Source: Candidatus Binatia bacterium
GTDB taxonomy: Bacteria; Desulfobacterota; Binatia; HRBIN30
Length of the DNA stretch: 64,000 nt
Direction of reading: 5' to 3'
Assembly: GCA_937925685.1 (NCBI GenBank)
Contig: CALAMI010000011.1
Coordinates: 1-64,000 of the forward strand
The notes under the pieces were generated by a model. The model made no database searches, was not told the origin of the DNA, and worked only from the letters and a program-made list of their open reading frames with translations. The translations under genes and the position numbers were made by a program. The number at the start of each line of letters is the position of its first letter. Within the stretch, counting starts at the first letter, position 1. This document shows positions 29,229 through 38,688 of the stretch, one piece after another.

Positions 29229-29764
29229 CGGCGCGGGTTCCCTTGTATGGCCTGATGGCGGAGTTTGCCGACGTGAACCATTTGGTTAGCGCCATTCGCA
29301 AGCTGCGCCAAATGGGTTATCGTCGCCTCGATGCTTTCACCCCGTTTCCCGTGGAAGAGGTGTGGGAAGAATTGGGCGTGCACCGCAATATGGTGTCTTT
29401 TCTCGTGTTTTGCGGCGGCCTCGCAGGGTGTCTCTTCGGTATAGGGCTGCAGTACTGGACCTCCGCCATCGACTATCCGATCAACGTCGGAGGTCGGCCG
29501 CTTTTCAGTATCCCCGCGTTCGTGCCCATTACCTTCGAATGCACCGTGCTTTTTGCCGCACTGACCGCGGTGTTGGGCATGCTAGCCCTCAATGGCCTGC
29601 CGGCGCCGTACCATCCGGTGTTCAACGTGCCTCGTTTTGCTCTAGCGTCGCGCGACCGCTTTTTCCTTTGTGTGGAGGCTACGGACCCGCTGTTCGACCG
29701 CGAGGGGACGCGTCGCGTGTTGGAGTCGCTATCTCCTGTTTCTGTTGCCGAGGTTCCAGATTGA
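29225..29764 (+). CDS. actD: Alternative Complex III subunit ActD
   Basis: ActD is a small membrane subunit, 179 residues. It has a soluble N-terminal part (GLMAEFADVNHLVSAIRKLRQMGYRRLDAFTPFPV) and two membrane helices (LVFCGGLAGCLFGIGLQYW, ITFECTVLFAALTAVLGML). NVPRFALASRDRFFLCVEATDP near the C terminus is characteristic. The ATG at 29225 overlaps the actC stop; the frame is open upstream only as a shadow of actC. Confidence 0.93.
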   Translation: MTARVPLYGLMAEFADVNHLVSAIRKLRQMGYRRLDAFTPFPVEEVWEELGVHRNMVSFLVFCGGLAGCLFGIGLQYWTSAIDYPINVGGRPLFSIPAFVPITFECTVLFAALTAVLGMLALNGLPAPYHPVFNVPRFALASRDRFFLCVEATDPLFDREGTRRVLESLSPVSVAEVPD

Positions 29765-30387
29765 TGACGGCCAAGCGAAGCTGGTGGCTTTCTTTCGTGG
29801 GATCGTTGGCAACCCTCCTGTTCGGAGCTGGTTGCCGGCAGGACATGCACGATCAGCCCAAGTTCAAAGGCTTTCGGCCCAGTGCGTTTTTCGCCGACGG
29901 CCGGTCGGTTCGGCCGTTAGTGCCGGGTACCGTGGCGCGCGGACATTTGAACGACGACGCTTTGCTATACACCGGCAAGATCGGTGAGAATTTCAGCCCG
30001 GAGTTTCCCTTCCCTGTGACCCGTGCGGTGCTTGAGCGCGGCCAGGAGCGGTACAACATTTTCTGCTCTCCGTGCCACGATCGCGTGGGTACGGGCCAGG
30101 GGATGATTGTGCAGCGGGGATACAAGCAGCCGCCTTCGTTTCACCAAGACCGCTTGCGGCAACAACCCCCAGGGTACTTTTTCCACGTCATCGGTAACGG
30201 CTTTGGCGTCATGCCTGACTATGCCGCGCAAATTCCGGTGCGAGACCGATGGGCGATTGTGGCGTACATTCGTGCTTTGCAACTGAGCCAACACGTACCG
30301 GTGGCGGAACTTTCGCCGCAAGAGCGGCCGAAACTCGACCAAGCAGCGGCAACGACCCAGTCGCCGACGGGGAGTTCTCATGAGTAG
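29764..30387 (+). CDS. actE: Alternative Complex III subunit ActE (monohaem cytochrome c lipoprotein)
   Basis: The 207-residue protein has a lipoprotein signal with lipobox GAGC (about Cys24) and one haem site CSPCH at about residue 102. PDYAAQIPVRDRWAIVAYIRALQ is the usual C-terminal part of the cytochrome fold. ActE is a single-haem electron carrier in ACIII. The ATG overlaps the actD stop by one base (TGATG). Confidence 0.94.
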   Translation: MTAKRSWWLSFVGSLATLLFGAGCRQDMHDQPKFKGFRPSAFFADGRSVRPLVPGTVARGHLNDDALLYTGKIGENFSPEFPFPVTRAVLERGQERYNIFCSPCHDRVGTGQGMIVQRGYKQPPSFHQDRLRQQPPGYFFHVIGNGFGVMPDYAAQIPVRDRWAIVAYIRALQLSQHVPVAELSPQERPKLDQAAATTQSPTGSSHE

Positions 30388-31573
30388 CGCCATGGACGAT
30401 CGTAGTCGCTTCGTGTTGTCCGCCGATCACCCTTTGTTTCGCGTGCGCCCGCTCGCCTTGGGGGCAGGAGCCATCGGAGTTGCCGTGTCGCTGGCGGGTG
30501 CGCTCATCGACACGACGCAGTTTTTCCAGTCGTACTTGTTCGGGTTCTTGTTTTGGTTTGGCATTGCCATGGGGTCGTTGGCGCTGCTGATGATTTATCA
30601 CGTGACCGGTGGCGCCTGGGGCTCGGTGATTCGTCGCAGCCTCGAATCTGCGGTGCGCACCATTCCGCTGCTTGCCGTACTCTTCCTGCCCGTGGTGCTC
30701 GGCGTCCATGCCCTTTACGAGTGGGCCGACACCAGCAGGTTGGCCCACGACCCGCTCTTGCAGCACAAGAGCACTTACTTGAACGTCCCGTTTTTCATTT
30801 TCCGGGCGGCGTTGTACTTTGCTGTCTGGACTTTGCTGGCGATATTCTTGTCGCGTTGGTCGGAAGCCCAGGAAAATGGCGAGCCCCGCGCCATCGGCTG
30901 GCTAGAGAATTTGAGTCGCGGGGGACTGGTAGCCGTTGTCCTGACGCTGACCTTCGCTGCAATCGATTGGGCCATGTCGCTCGAGCCGCATTGGTATTCC
31001 ACTCTCTACGGCGTGTTGATCCTCGGTGGCTGCCTGCTCAGTGCGATGGCGTTCATGATTCAGGTGACGGCTCTGCTCGCCAACAACGGACCCCTGAGCA
31101 GCGTCGTGCAGCCGATGCAGTTTCACGACCTCGGGAAGCTCATGTTCGCGTTCGTCATGCTGTGGGCGTACCTCTCCCTATCGCAGTTGCTGATCATCTG
31201 GTCGGGTAATTTGCCGGAAGAGACGCCGTGGTACTTGAAGCGGATGAGTGGCGGCTGGCAGTACTTGGGCTTGTTGTTGATTCTCTTTCACTTTGCCTTG
31301 CCGTTCGTGATTTTGCTGTCGCGCGACATCAAACGGAACGCTCGGCTGGTCGCCAGCGTCGCCCTTTTTATCCTGTGTGTCCGGGTTCTCGAGGTGTACT
31401 GGCTGATCACACCAGCCTTCTCTCCCTACCAGGCGCGGGTCCATTGGCTTGACGTGACGGCTTGGCTGGGGGTGGGTGGTGTCTGGCTGTGGGCGTTTAC
31501 CGGGGGCTTGCGCGGCCGTGCGCTGGTTGTGTGGAACGACCCGTCGCTGCCGGCAGCGGGAGGTCACGCATGA
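30380..31573 (+). CDS. actF: Alternative Complex III subunit ActF
   Basis: ActF is the second polytopic membrane subunit, related to ActC. The 397-residue protein shows about ten helices, with the typical segment TFAAIDWAMSLEPHWYSTLYG (about residues 191-211) and FHDLGKLMFAFVMLWAYLSLSQ (about 248-269). It overlaps actE by 8 bp and the next gene by 4 bp. Confidence 0.94.
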   Translation: MSSAMDDRSRFVLSADHPLFRVRPLALGAGAIGVAVSLAGALIDTTQFFQSYLFGFLFWFGIAMGSLALLMIYHVTGGAWGSVIRRSLESAVRTIPLLAVLFLPVVLGVHALYEWADTSRLAHDPLLQHKSTYLNVPFFIFRAALYFAVWTLLAIFLSRWSEAQENGEPRAIGWLENLSRGGLVAVVLTLTFAAIDWAMSLEPHWYSTLYGVLILGGCLLSAMAFMIQVTALLANNGPLSSVVQPMQFHDLGKLMFAFVMLWAYLSLSQLLIIWSGNLPEETPWYLKRMSGGWQYLGLLLILFHFALPFVILLSRDIKRNARLVASVALFILCVRVLEVYWLITPAFSPYQARVHWLDVTAWLGVGGVWLWAFTGGLRGRALVVWNDPSLPAAGGHA

Positions 31574-31977
31574 GTCACCCTAGCACCGGTCACGCTGGCC
31601 AAGCCCCTGTGGCTCACGAAACTCGCGATTTGCCGAGTCGGCCCATCGTCGCCACGATCGTGATCGGCGTGCTGATCACCGTGGGGATCTTTGTCCTGCT
31701 GTACTTGCTGACAGCCGCGTTGGAGCAGCAGGTGCAGCGCAGTGCCCCGCCGCCCAACCCGCTTGCGGCTGCGGTGCCGAAGGAACCGCCAGCGCCCCGG
31801 CTTCAGCCGGCACCAATCAAGGATTTGATGGAATTGCGCGCCTGGGAAGAGAGTCAACTGCAGCACTACGGCTGGGTCGACAAGGCTAACGGCATTGCCC
31901 GGATCCCCATCGATCGCGCCATGGAGATCTTGGCAGAAAAAGGTTTGCCGGCGCGACCGGAGGAGCGCCAGCGATGA
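31570..31977 (+). CDS. Small membrane protein between actF and sco, function unknown
   Basis: The 135-residue protein has a His-rich start, one membrane helix (IVATIVIGVLITVGIFVLLYLL, about residues 26-47), a Pro-rich linker and a conserved-looking C-terminal part (LRAWEESQLQHYGWVDKANG, then IPIDRAMEILAEKGLPAR). Proteins of this size and shape occur in other ACIII/caa3 operons, without an assigned role that I can name. ATGA overlaps on both sides suggest it is made together with the complex. It may be an accessory subunit or assembly factor (inference). Confidence 0.8.
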   Translation: MSHPSTGHAGQAPVAHETRDLPSRPIVATIVIGVLITVGIFVLLYLLTAALEQQVQRSAPPPNPLAAAVPKEPPAPRLQPAPIKDLMELRAWEESQLQHYGWVDKANGIARIPIDRAMEILAEKGLPARPEERQR

Positions 31978-32834
31978 AAACATGCGCGTTGGCGGTGCTT
32001 CTGGCGGTTTTGGCGGCCAACACCGCTTCTGCGGTGCGTCTGCCATCGTCGACCGGAGAGGGCACGCAGTCCGTTCCGCTCCTGGAGCGAGTGGATTTTG
32101 AGCAGCGGTTGGGAACCCAGGTGCCCTTGGACTTGATGTTTCGCGACGAAACGGGTCGAGCGGTTCGCTTGGGCGACTACTTCCAGAGCAAGCCTGTGAT
32201 CCTCACCTTGTCCTATTACGAGTGCCCGATGTTGTGCACTTTGGTGTTGAACGGGCTCGTAAGTGCCTTGCGGGCGTTGCGCTTCGACGTGGGCAAGGAA
32301 TTTGTGGCGATCAACGTGTCCTTCAACCCGCGCGAGTCGTCGGAGTTGGCGGCAGCGAAAAAGGCCGTGTACTTGAAGGAATATCGTCGCACCGGTGCAG
32401 AAAGCGGGTGGCACTTCCTTACCGGCGACGAGAGCTCCATTCGCCAGCTCACGGAAGCCGTAGGTTTTCGGTACGCGTGGGACGAGAAGTACCAGCAGTA
32501 TGCCCATGCAACGGGGTTGGTGGTGCTGACACCTGGGGGCAGAATTGCCCGGTATTTTTACGGGGTGGAGTTTTCGCCCCGCGATTTGCGCTTTGGCTTG
32601 ATCGAAGCAGCCGACGGCAAAATTGGCTCACCCGTAGACAAGGTTCTTCTCTACTGCTTCCACTACGATCCTGCCACGGGTCGATACAGCGCCATCGCCT
32701 TGACCTCCGTGCGCATTGGAGGAGTCGTGACGCTCGCCGCCCTAGTGACCTTCATTGTCGTCATGTTGCGGCGCGAGCGCCGGCCGGCTGTGGCCAGTCA
32801 CGATTCATGGGCCCGTAACGGGGCCGCGCCTTGA
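31974..32834 (+). CDS. SCO1/SenC family copper chaperone
   Basis: SCO proteins deliver copper to the CuA site of cytochrome oxidase. The 286-residue protein has a signal peptide (residues 1-20), the thioredoxin-like fold with copper motif CPMLC (about residues 84-88), and the third ligand His in QYAHATG (about 180). A C-terminal membrane helix (GGVVTLAALVTFIVVMLRRERR) anchors it. It precedes coxB by 26 bp, as expected for a CuA chaperone. Confidence 0.94.
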   Translation: MKTCALAVLLAVLAANTASAVRLPSSTGEGTQSVPLLERVDFEQRLGTQVPLDLMFRDETGRAVRLGDYFQSKPVILTLSYYECPMLCTLVLNGLVSALRALRFDVGKEFVAINVSFNPRESSELAAAKKAVYLKEYRRTGAESGWHFLTGDESSIRQLTEAVGFRYAWDEKYQQYAHATGLVVLTPGGRIARYFYGVEFSPRDLRFGLIEAADGKIGSPVDKVLLYCFHYDPATGRYSAIALTSVRIGGVVTLAALVTFIVVMLRRERRPAVASHDSWARNGAAP

Positions 32835-32860
32835 TTTTCGACATGGAGTAGCGACCAAGC

Positions 32861-33847
32861 ATGGCTTCGAACTTTGCTCTGTTTCCCGAACGTGCATCGA
32901 CCATCGCCGGCGAGGTCGATGCCTTGTATTTGTTTTTGGTAGCGGTGAGCGGATTTTTCGCCGTGCTTATTGCGACCCTGGTGGTGGTGTTTGCCGTGAA
33001 ATACCGCCGCCGCAGCGAAGACGAACGACCACCAGCGATCCATGGCTCGCTCGCCCTCGAATTGGCGTGGACCATCATTCCCTTCGGCCTGGCGATGGTC
33101 ATGTTTTTCTGGGGCGCGAAGGTTTACCTGGCACTGGCCGTTCCGCCGCCCAATGCCATGGAAGTGTTCGTCGTCGGCAAACAGTGGATGTGGAAACTGC
33201 AGCATCTCGAGGGCAAGCGTGAAATTAACGAGCTTCACGTCCCTGTAGGGCAGCCGATCAAACTGACGATGACCTCGGAAGACGTCATCCATAGCTTCTA
33301 CGTCCCCGCTTTTCGGATCAAACAAGACGCCATTCCCGGCCGTTACACTACGGCGTGGTTCGAGGCGTCGAAGACCGGTACCTATCACCTGTTCTGCGCC
33401 GAATATTGCGGCACGGAGCACGCGAAGATGATTGGCCGTATCGTGGTCATGGAGCCCGCGGAGTACCAGGCTTGGCTTAGCGCAGCAGCAACCACAGCAG
33501 TGGCGGCGGTGCCCGCGACCAAACCGGAGGACCAACAAGCCGCCATGGTCACCGCTGGGGCAGAGTTGTTCCAAAAGCTTGGCTGTGTCAGTTGCCATCG
33601 GGCGCAAGCCGGTGCCCTGGGTCCAACGCTGGCAAACTTATTTGGCCACACAGTTTCGCTGCAAGATGGCAGCACGGTGGTGGCCGACGAAGACTACATT
33701 CGCGAATCGATCTTGAACCCGCAGGCGAAAATCGTAGCCGGGTACCAGCCGATCATGCCGACATTCAAAGGATTGGTGAACGAAGAGCAACTCATGCAGC
33801 TCATCGCTTATATCAAGTCAGGCAAAGCAGGCACGGAAACGCCGTGA
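32861..33847 (+). CDS. coxB: Cytochrome c oxidase subunit II with fused cytochrome c (caa3 type)
   Basis: The 328-residue protein has two N-terminal membrane helices and a CuA domain with a ligand His in EDVIHSFYVP and the cluster CAEYCGTEHAKM (about residues 184-195). A linker follows, then a cytochrome c domain with CVSCH (about residue 240) and Met in PIMPTF. The fused haem domain defines the caa3 class, which takes electrons directly from ACIII or from small cytochromes. Confidence 0.96.
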   Translation: MASNFALFPERASTIAGEVDALYLFLVAVSGFFAVLIATLVVVFAVKYRRRSEDERPPAIHGSLALELAWTIIPFGLAMVMFFWGAKVYLALAVPPPNAMEVFVVGKQWMWKLQHLEGKREINELHVPVGQPIKLTMTSEDVIHSFYVPAFRIKQDAIPGRYTTAWFEASKTGTYHLFCAEYCGTEHAKMIGRIVVMEPAEYQAWLSAAATTAVAAVPATKPEDQQAAMVTAGAELFQKLGCVSCHRAQAGALGPTLANLFGHTVSLQDGSTVVADEDYIRESILNPQAKIVAGYQPIMPTFKGLVNEEQLMQLIAYIKSGKAGTETP

Positions 33848-33881
33848 AGTGCGGAGATCGTGCCGTTAGGTGGTTAAGACA

Positions 33882-35492
33882 ATGGACAGCGGAGAAGTTC
33901 GGACCAACTACCTGAACGCAGAATATGGTTTGCTCTCGTGGCTCGTCACCCGCGACCACAAGCGCATCGCAATTCTGTACCTGATCTCGGTCACGATCAT
34001 GTTTGCCATCGGCGGGCTCTTTGCCGCTGCCGTGCGCCTCGAGCTGCTGACGCCGCGAGGCGATTTGCTGGCCGCCGACACCTACAACAAGATGTTCTCC
34101 ATGCACGGCATCATCATGGTGTTTTTCTTCTTGCTGCCCGCCATTCCAGCGACCTTGGGAAACTTCCTGATTCCCATGATGATCGGTGCCCGTGACCTCG
34201 CCTTCCCGCGGATTAACCTGTTGAGCTGGTATCTCTACGTCGTCGGAGCGCTGTTTACTCTTTACGCAATGGTCACAGGCGGGGTGGATACCGGTTGGAC
34301 CTTTTATACCCCGTTCAGTACCAGTGCTTCCAACACCAATGTGGTGCCCACGGCGATTGGCATTTTCATTAACGGCTTCTCCGGCATTTTGACGGGCCTC
34401 AACTTCATCGTGACCATTCATCGCATGCGGGCACCGGGGTTGACTTGGTTTCGCTTACCGCTGTTCGTCTGGGCGCACTACGCCACAAGCCTGATTCAAG
34501 TGCTCGGCACCCCGGTTCTTGCCATCACCCTGGTCATGGTGGCACTCGAGCGGGCCTTCCACTTCGGCATCTTCGATCCGAACTACGGGGGCGACCCGCT
34601 TCTGTTCCAGCATTTGTTCTGGTTTTACTCCCATCCGGCCGTGTACATCATGATCCTGCCCGCGATGGGCGTGATCAGCGAGCTGGTAACGTGTTTCTCG
34701 CGCAAGAGCATTTTCGGCTACAGCTTTGTGGCCCTTTCGTCCGTGGCCATTGCCGTCCTGGGCTTTTTGGTTTGGGCGCACCACATGTTCGTGACCGGTA
34801 TGTCGGTGTACGCGGCCATGATCTTTTCTTTCATCAGCTTTGGCGTAGCCATCCCCTCGGCCGTCAAGGTGTTTAACTGGACCGCGACGTTGTACCGCGG
34901 TTCGGTTTCGTACTCCGCTCCTATGCTGTACGCGCTCGGCTTCATTGGTCTCTTCACCATTGGCGGCCTGACGGGGCTGTTCCTGGCCACGCTCGGCGTG
35001 GACGTGCACGTAACCGATACGTACTTTGTGGTAGCTCACTTCCACTACGTCATGGTCGGCGGAACGATCATGGCTTATCTCGGGGGCCTCCACTTTTGGT
35101 GGCCGAAAATCACCGGTCGACTGTATCCGGAAATTTGGGCGCGGATTTCCGCTGCTATCGTGTTCCTGGGCTTTAACCTTACGTTCTTCCCGCAGTTCAT
35201 CTTGGGCTACCTAGGGATGCCGCGACGGTACCACGTGTACCCCGATGAGTTCCAAGTGCTGAATGTGCTCTCCACCGCGGGCTCGTCTATTTTGGGTGTG
35301 GGCTACTTGCTACCCTTCGTCTACCTGGCCTGGTCGATGCGCTACGGGGAGCAAGCATCGCCGAATCCCTGGGGAGCCACCGGCCTGGAGTGGGAGACAC
35401 CCTCTCCGCCACCGACAGAGAACTTCGAAAAAACGCCGGTGGTCACTCGACCCGCTTACGCTTACGACTTGGAGGAGGTGCCTGTTGGCTAG
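33882..35492 (+). CDS. coxA: Cytochrome c oxidase subunit I (A2 type)
   Basis: This is the catalytic subunit with haem a and the haem-copper site. The 536-residue protein shows the low-spin haem ligand in [11 protein letters not shown], the CuB/Tyr helix [23 protein letters not shown] and the pair in [15 protein letters not shown] in place of GHPEV (no Glu in helix VI) is the mark of A2-type oxidases such as the Rhodothermus and Thermus caa3 enzymes. The ATG at 33882 has AGGTGG eight bases upstream; an in-frame GTG at 33870 is possible. Confidence 0.97.
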   Translation: MDSGEVRTNYLNAEYGLLSWLVTRDHKRIAILYLISVTIMFAIGGLFAAAVRLELLTPRGDLLAADTYNKMFSMHGIIMVFFFLLPAIPATLGNFLIPMMIGARDLAFPRINLLSWYLYVVGALFTLYAMVTGGVDTGWTFYTPFSTSASNTNVVPTAIGIFINGFSGILTGLNFIVTIHRMRAPGLTWFRLPLFVWAHYATSLIQVLGTPVLAITLVMVALERAFHFGIFDPNYGGDPLLFQHLFWFYSHPAVYIMILPAMGVISELVTCFSRKSIFGYSFVALSSVAIAVLGFLVWAHHMFVTGMSVYAAMIFSFISFGVAIPSAVKVFNWTATLYRGSVSYSAPMLYALGFIGLFTIGGLTGLFLATLGVDVHVTDTYFVVAHFHYVMVGGTIMAYLGGLHFWWPKITGRLYPEIWARISAAIVFLGFNLTFFPQFILGYLGMPRRYHVYPDEFQVLNVLSTAGSSILGVGYLLPFVYLAWSMRYGEQASPNPWGATGLEWETPSPPPTENFEKTPVVTRPAYAYDLEEVPVG

Positions 35493-36147
35493 CACAGGGT
35501 CCGTGGCTTACAGCCACGCTCACGTTCATCACCAATTCGACGATGCCGAGCAGCAATACAGTGCCGCCGTGCTCGGTATGTGGGCCTTTCTCATCCAGGA
35601 AATCATGTTTTTTGGCGGGCTGTTCTTGGCTTACGCCATTTACCGCTCTACCTACCCTGAAGCCTTCGCCCATGCCAGCCATCATCTGGATGTCACCCTA
35701 GGGGCGTTCAACACGGCTGTGCTCATTGCCTCGAGCCTGACGATGGCGTTAGCGGTGCACGCAGCGCAAACCGGTCACCGTGCCCAGCTCGTTTTGTTCC
35801 TGTTCCTCACCCTGGCGCTGGGGAGCACCTTTCTTGGCGTCAAGGTCGTGGAGTACAGCCACAAATGGCACGAAGGCTTGGTGCCCGGGCTGCAGTGGCG
35901 GGTAGATGCTCCCGATGCGCGGCAACAGTTGATTTTCTTCTCTTTGTATTTCGCCATGACCGGTATGCACGCCCTTCACATGGTCGTCGGGGCCATAGGT
36001 TTGATCGTGCTTTTGTTGTTTTCCCTCCAGGGCAAGTACAGTGCGGAGTACAACACTCCGGTGGAGATGTTCGGGTTGTATTGGCACTTTGTCGACATCG
36101 TTTGGATTTTCTTGTTCCCTTTGCTCTACTTGTTTGCCCATCATTGA
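35485..36147 (+). CDS. coxC: Cytochrome c oxidase subunit III
   Basis: The 220-residue protein has the subunit III blocks [63 protein letters not shown] and [18 protein letters not shown]. Homology starts inside the end of coxA, and the only start with a good site is the TTG at 35485 (GGAGGAGG six bases before); it overlaps coxA by 8 bp. Subunit III stabilises the proton uptake path. Confidence 0.95.
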   Translation: MASTGSVAYSHAHVHHQFDDAEQQYSAAVLGMWAFLIQEIMFFGGLFLAYAIYRSTYPEAFAHASHHLDVTLGAFNTAVLIASSLTMALAVHAAQTGHRAQLVLFLFLTLALGSTFLGVKVVEYSHKWHEGLVPGLQWRVDAPDARQQLIFFSLYFAMTGMHALHMVVGAIGLIVLLLFSLQGKYSAEYNTPVEMFGLYWHFVDIVWIFLFPLLYLFAHH

Positions 36148-36162
36148 GGAGGAAACGGACGC

Positions 36163-36468
36163 ATGGCGTCACACGTGGTTCCCACGCGCGTGTACTTTTT
36201 GATCTTTCTCGCGCTGATGGTGTTGACGGCGATTACCGTGGCCGTTGCTTACGTCGACCTCGGCTTCTTCAATAACGTCGTGGCGTTGGGGATTGCCTGC
36301 ACGAAGGCGACGTTGGTGATCCTTTACTTTATGCACGTGCGCTACAGCGATTACTTGGTCAAACTTTCCCTCGTGGTGGGAATCTTGTTTCTAGCCATCC
36401 TGTTTGGCTTCACCTTGTCCGACCCGTTGACCCGCGAGTGGATTCGCCCGATCCACTACTTGTGGTAG
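36163..36468 (+). CDS. coxD: Cytochrome c oxidase subunit IV
   Basis: A 101-residue protein with three membrane helices (VYFLIFLALMVLTAITVAVAYV, GIACTKATLVILYFMHV, LVVGILFLAILFGFTL). The KATLVILYFMHVRYS block is the bacterial subunit IV signature. GAGGAGGAAA lies upstream of the ATG. It is the last gene of the operon. Confidence 0.94.
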   Translation: MASHVVPTRVYFLIFLALMVLTAITVAVAYVDLGFFNNVVALGIACTKATLVILYFMHVRYSDYLVKLSLVVGILFLAILFGFTLSDPLTREWIRPIHYLW

Positions 36469-37412
36469 TGGGCAAAGCCACTTACCCGGGGGTGGCCGTG
36501 CGTTCGCCACTGTCGCGTGAAACGAATCGCTCCGCATTGCGGTGCAACCCTGGAGTCGTGGACCACACCGAGAACGGTCTAGCGCTTTGCGGATACCGAG
36601 GTGCGCTGCGGTCAGCTCGCGCACAGTAGCTTTCTTCTTGGCCACTGGTTCCTAGCGGGGCGCTTGTAAGGCCGCACAGGCGATAGCCTCCCGGTAAGAG
36701 CAGCGCGCCCGTCGACGGTCGAACGGACTCCGTGAACCACCTTCCTTCGCCGCCGCAGTAACAGTGCGCTGTTCGTCAACCAGGGGACTAGCCCGTAGAA
36801 GCGAACCCCGCCCACGCTTCGAGCAAGCGTGGCAGAGGTTGTGCAGGCAAAACCTCCGCGGGGGTCGACGCCCGACGGTCTCCGGTCGCGGCAAAGCTGC
36901 TTTGTCGCAATCGGCTGCCGTGCCTCGATCTTTTATCGCCCCAGCGTTTGCACCAACCGGGCGCCTGCTTGACAATCGCGCCGGGCCCGGTGTAGCCACC
37001 GCAATGTCGGTAGGGGTGCTGTGAAACGCTTCCGGGAGTTCGAGCCGACACTGCTGTTCGGGCCAGAGTTGGCGAGGCAACCTTCCCAGGTGTGCTTGCG
37101 TGAAGACAGAAGAGAGCCTCGGGCCTGGTGGCTGCGCGCCTGGGTGATTGCCCGGCGGGAGCGTGGGCACCAGCCTTGCTGGACCCACGGCTACCGCACG
37201 CACTGCTTCCCCGTGTTCCTTGGGGCGGCTTGTCATGCCGTTCTTTGCCGGGTGTAGCGACCCTTGCGTCGACCTCGGGCCCTAGCCGGAAAGAACTTCC
37301 GACCGCGTCGCAATCCAGCCTTGCGGACCGAAGCTGCGAACAGATGGAACAAGGTTAGGAGCAACACGGCAAGCCACTCGCTTCCCGATTGGGAAAGAAG
37401 AGGAGGAGAACG
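36469..37412. other. 944 bases without a supported gene
   Basis: Open frames exist on both strands, for example 36652-37236 on the minus strand, but their translations are rich in Arg and Pro, lack recognisable motifs and have no ribosome binding site. I see no hairpin repeat or tRNA. The right end contains the GAGGAGG site of the following gene. Confidence 0.5.
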
Positions 37413-38363
37413 ATGAATGCGGAGAAACTCGAAGCCTTTCTCGAGCGTATCGCCGTTGCGCTCGAGGAGCTCGTCCGCCTCGTGGGCGGCGAGAACACTG
37501 ACAACGGTGCTGCCACCGAGCGCAAAGCGGTGGTGGCCGAGGCTCAAGGGGAAGAACCAGGCCCTGGTTCTTCCGTGCAAAAGGTGGAAGCTCCGTCGAT
37601 GTTGGAGGCGTTCCTTCGCGCCAGAGGGATCCAGATCAAAACCATTCCTACCGAGGAGCCGGCGGACGAGATCATCGACCGCTTAGCTCTTTACATTGGC
37701 GAGCGTTACGACTTGGTGGCCGATTTGCTCATCCGCCTCAAGCGTGCCATGCAGCTTGGCCTGCCCATCAGCATGAGCCTTAAAGGACGACCGCCCTTAG
37801 AAATCAGTTCCGTGTGCCAGCTCTGCACCTTTCTTCACCAAATGGCTTTCTTGGAGGACTATCAATACTCGAGGGCACCGAAATACGTGCTTCGAGCAAA
37901 AACAACCATGCTTCCAAAAGCGCAGCGGTTCTTGAGCGGTCAGTGGCTCGAGCGCTTTATGCTGCAGCAACTCAAAGCCATTGACACACAGTTGACGGCG
38001 CTCACGGGGCAGCGCTTTCCCTTTGAGTACCTGATGAATCCCCAAGTAGTTTTGCCCAACGGCAGTGATTTCGAACTGGATCTTCTGGCCGCCATCGGAC
38101 CACGGGTGTACTGGATCGAGGCCAAAACCGGGAATTATCAACAGCACGTGAGCAAGTACTCGAGGTATGTGCAAACTTTCGGACTCGATGCCGATCACTC
38201 TTTCATGGTTCTCGCCGATGCACCGGAGTCGCGTTGCGACGCTTTATCGTCGCTATTTGGGATGACGGTTTGCAACCTGAAAGCAGCACGTGCCAAGTTG
38301 GCCGCGGTGGTGACCAGCGATATCGGGAAACCAGAGTGGGCACGTTCGCTGGCCGGCGCCTGA
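37413..38363 (+). CDS. PD-(D/E)XK nuclease-like protein, Card1/DUF1887-like C-terminal domain
   Basis: The 316-residue protein has a C-terminal domain (about 180-316) with GQWLERFMLQQL, then E221 and D223 in FELDLL and the EXK core E236-A-K238 in YWIEAKTG. This order and spacing resemble the nuclease domain of Card1/Can2-type CRISPR ancillary nucleases. Those have an N-terminal CARF domain; here the first 175 residues are instead a short helix, a charged linker and a helical region with two Cys (SVCQLCTFLHQM) that I do not recognise. GAGGAGG precedes the ATG. It stands alone, 29 kb from the type I-E locus. A DNA repair or housekeeping role is possible. Confidence 0.7.
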   Translation: MNAEKLEAFLERIAVALEELVRLVGGENTDNGAATERKAVVAEAQGEEPGPGSSVQKVEAPSMLEAFLRARGIQIKTIPTEEPADEIIDRLALYIGERYDLVADLLIRLKRAMQLGLPISMSLKGRPPLEISSVCQLCTFLHQMAFLEDYQYSRAPKYVLRAKTTMLPKAQRFLSGQWLERFMLQQLKAIDTQLTALTGQRFPFEYLMNPQVVLPNGSDFELDLLAAIGPRVYWIEAKTGNYQQHVSKYSRYVQTFGLDADHSFMVLADAPESRCDALSSLFGMTVCNLKAARAKLAAVVTSDIGKPEWARSLAGA

Positions 38364-38688
38364 TCGTGGCAGCGCCTCCGCCAAGAGCCAGTGGGGATGC
38401 CCGAGGACATTTTACTTACCCGGTTCCAGCAGTCATGTTGTCGGCCGCGGTTGGTAGGCCCGAGATTCCGAGGAAGGTTGCCGGCCGGGCAGTGGCAACA
38501 GAGGCCAGTCTGAGGACTGTGGACCCAACGACCAAACGGGCGAGCAGCGTTCCTCTGGTGCCGAACGGATCGGTGTTTCGTTCGCGCGCTTTGGCTGTTA
38601 GTAGCCGCCCACCGATCAAGCAGGATCGTGCAAGAGGACGGCGACAAAACTTGTGGACAGAGAAGCGATAGAAAAGGAGTTCATGGCC
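38364..38688. other. Intergenic region, nothing recognised
   Basis: These 325 bases separate the nuclease-like gene and the CoA-transferase gene, both on the plus strand. No gene, hairpin repeat or clear promoter was seen. Confidence 0.4.

Noticed and set aside
36652-37236. 194-codon minus-strand frame after coxD
   Set aside because: No motif, no ribosome binding site and composition typical of non-coding high-GC DNA.
37413-38363. Nuclease-like gene as part of the I-E CRISPR system
   Set aside because: It is 29 kb away, and I-E systems do not use cyclic oligoadenylate effectors; no functional link is supported.
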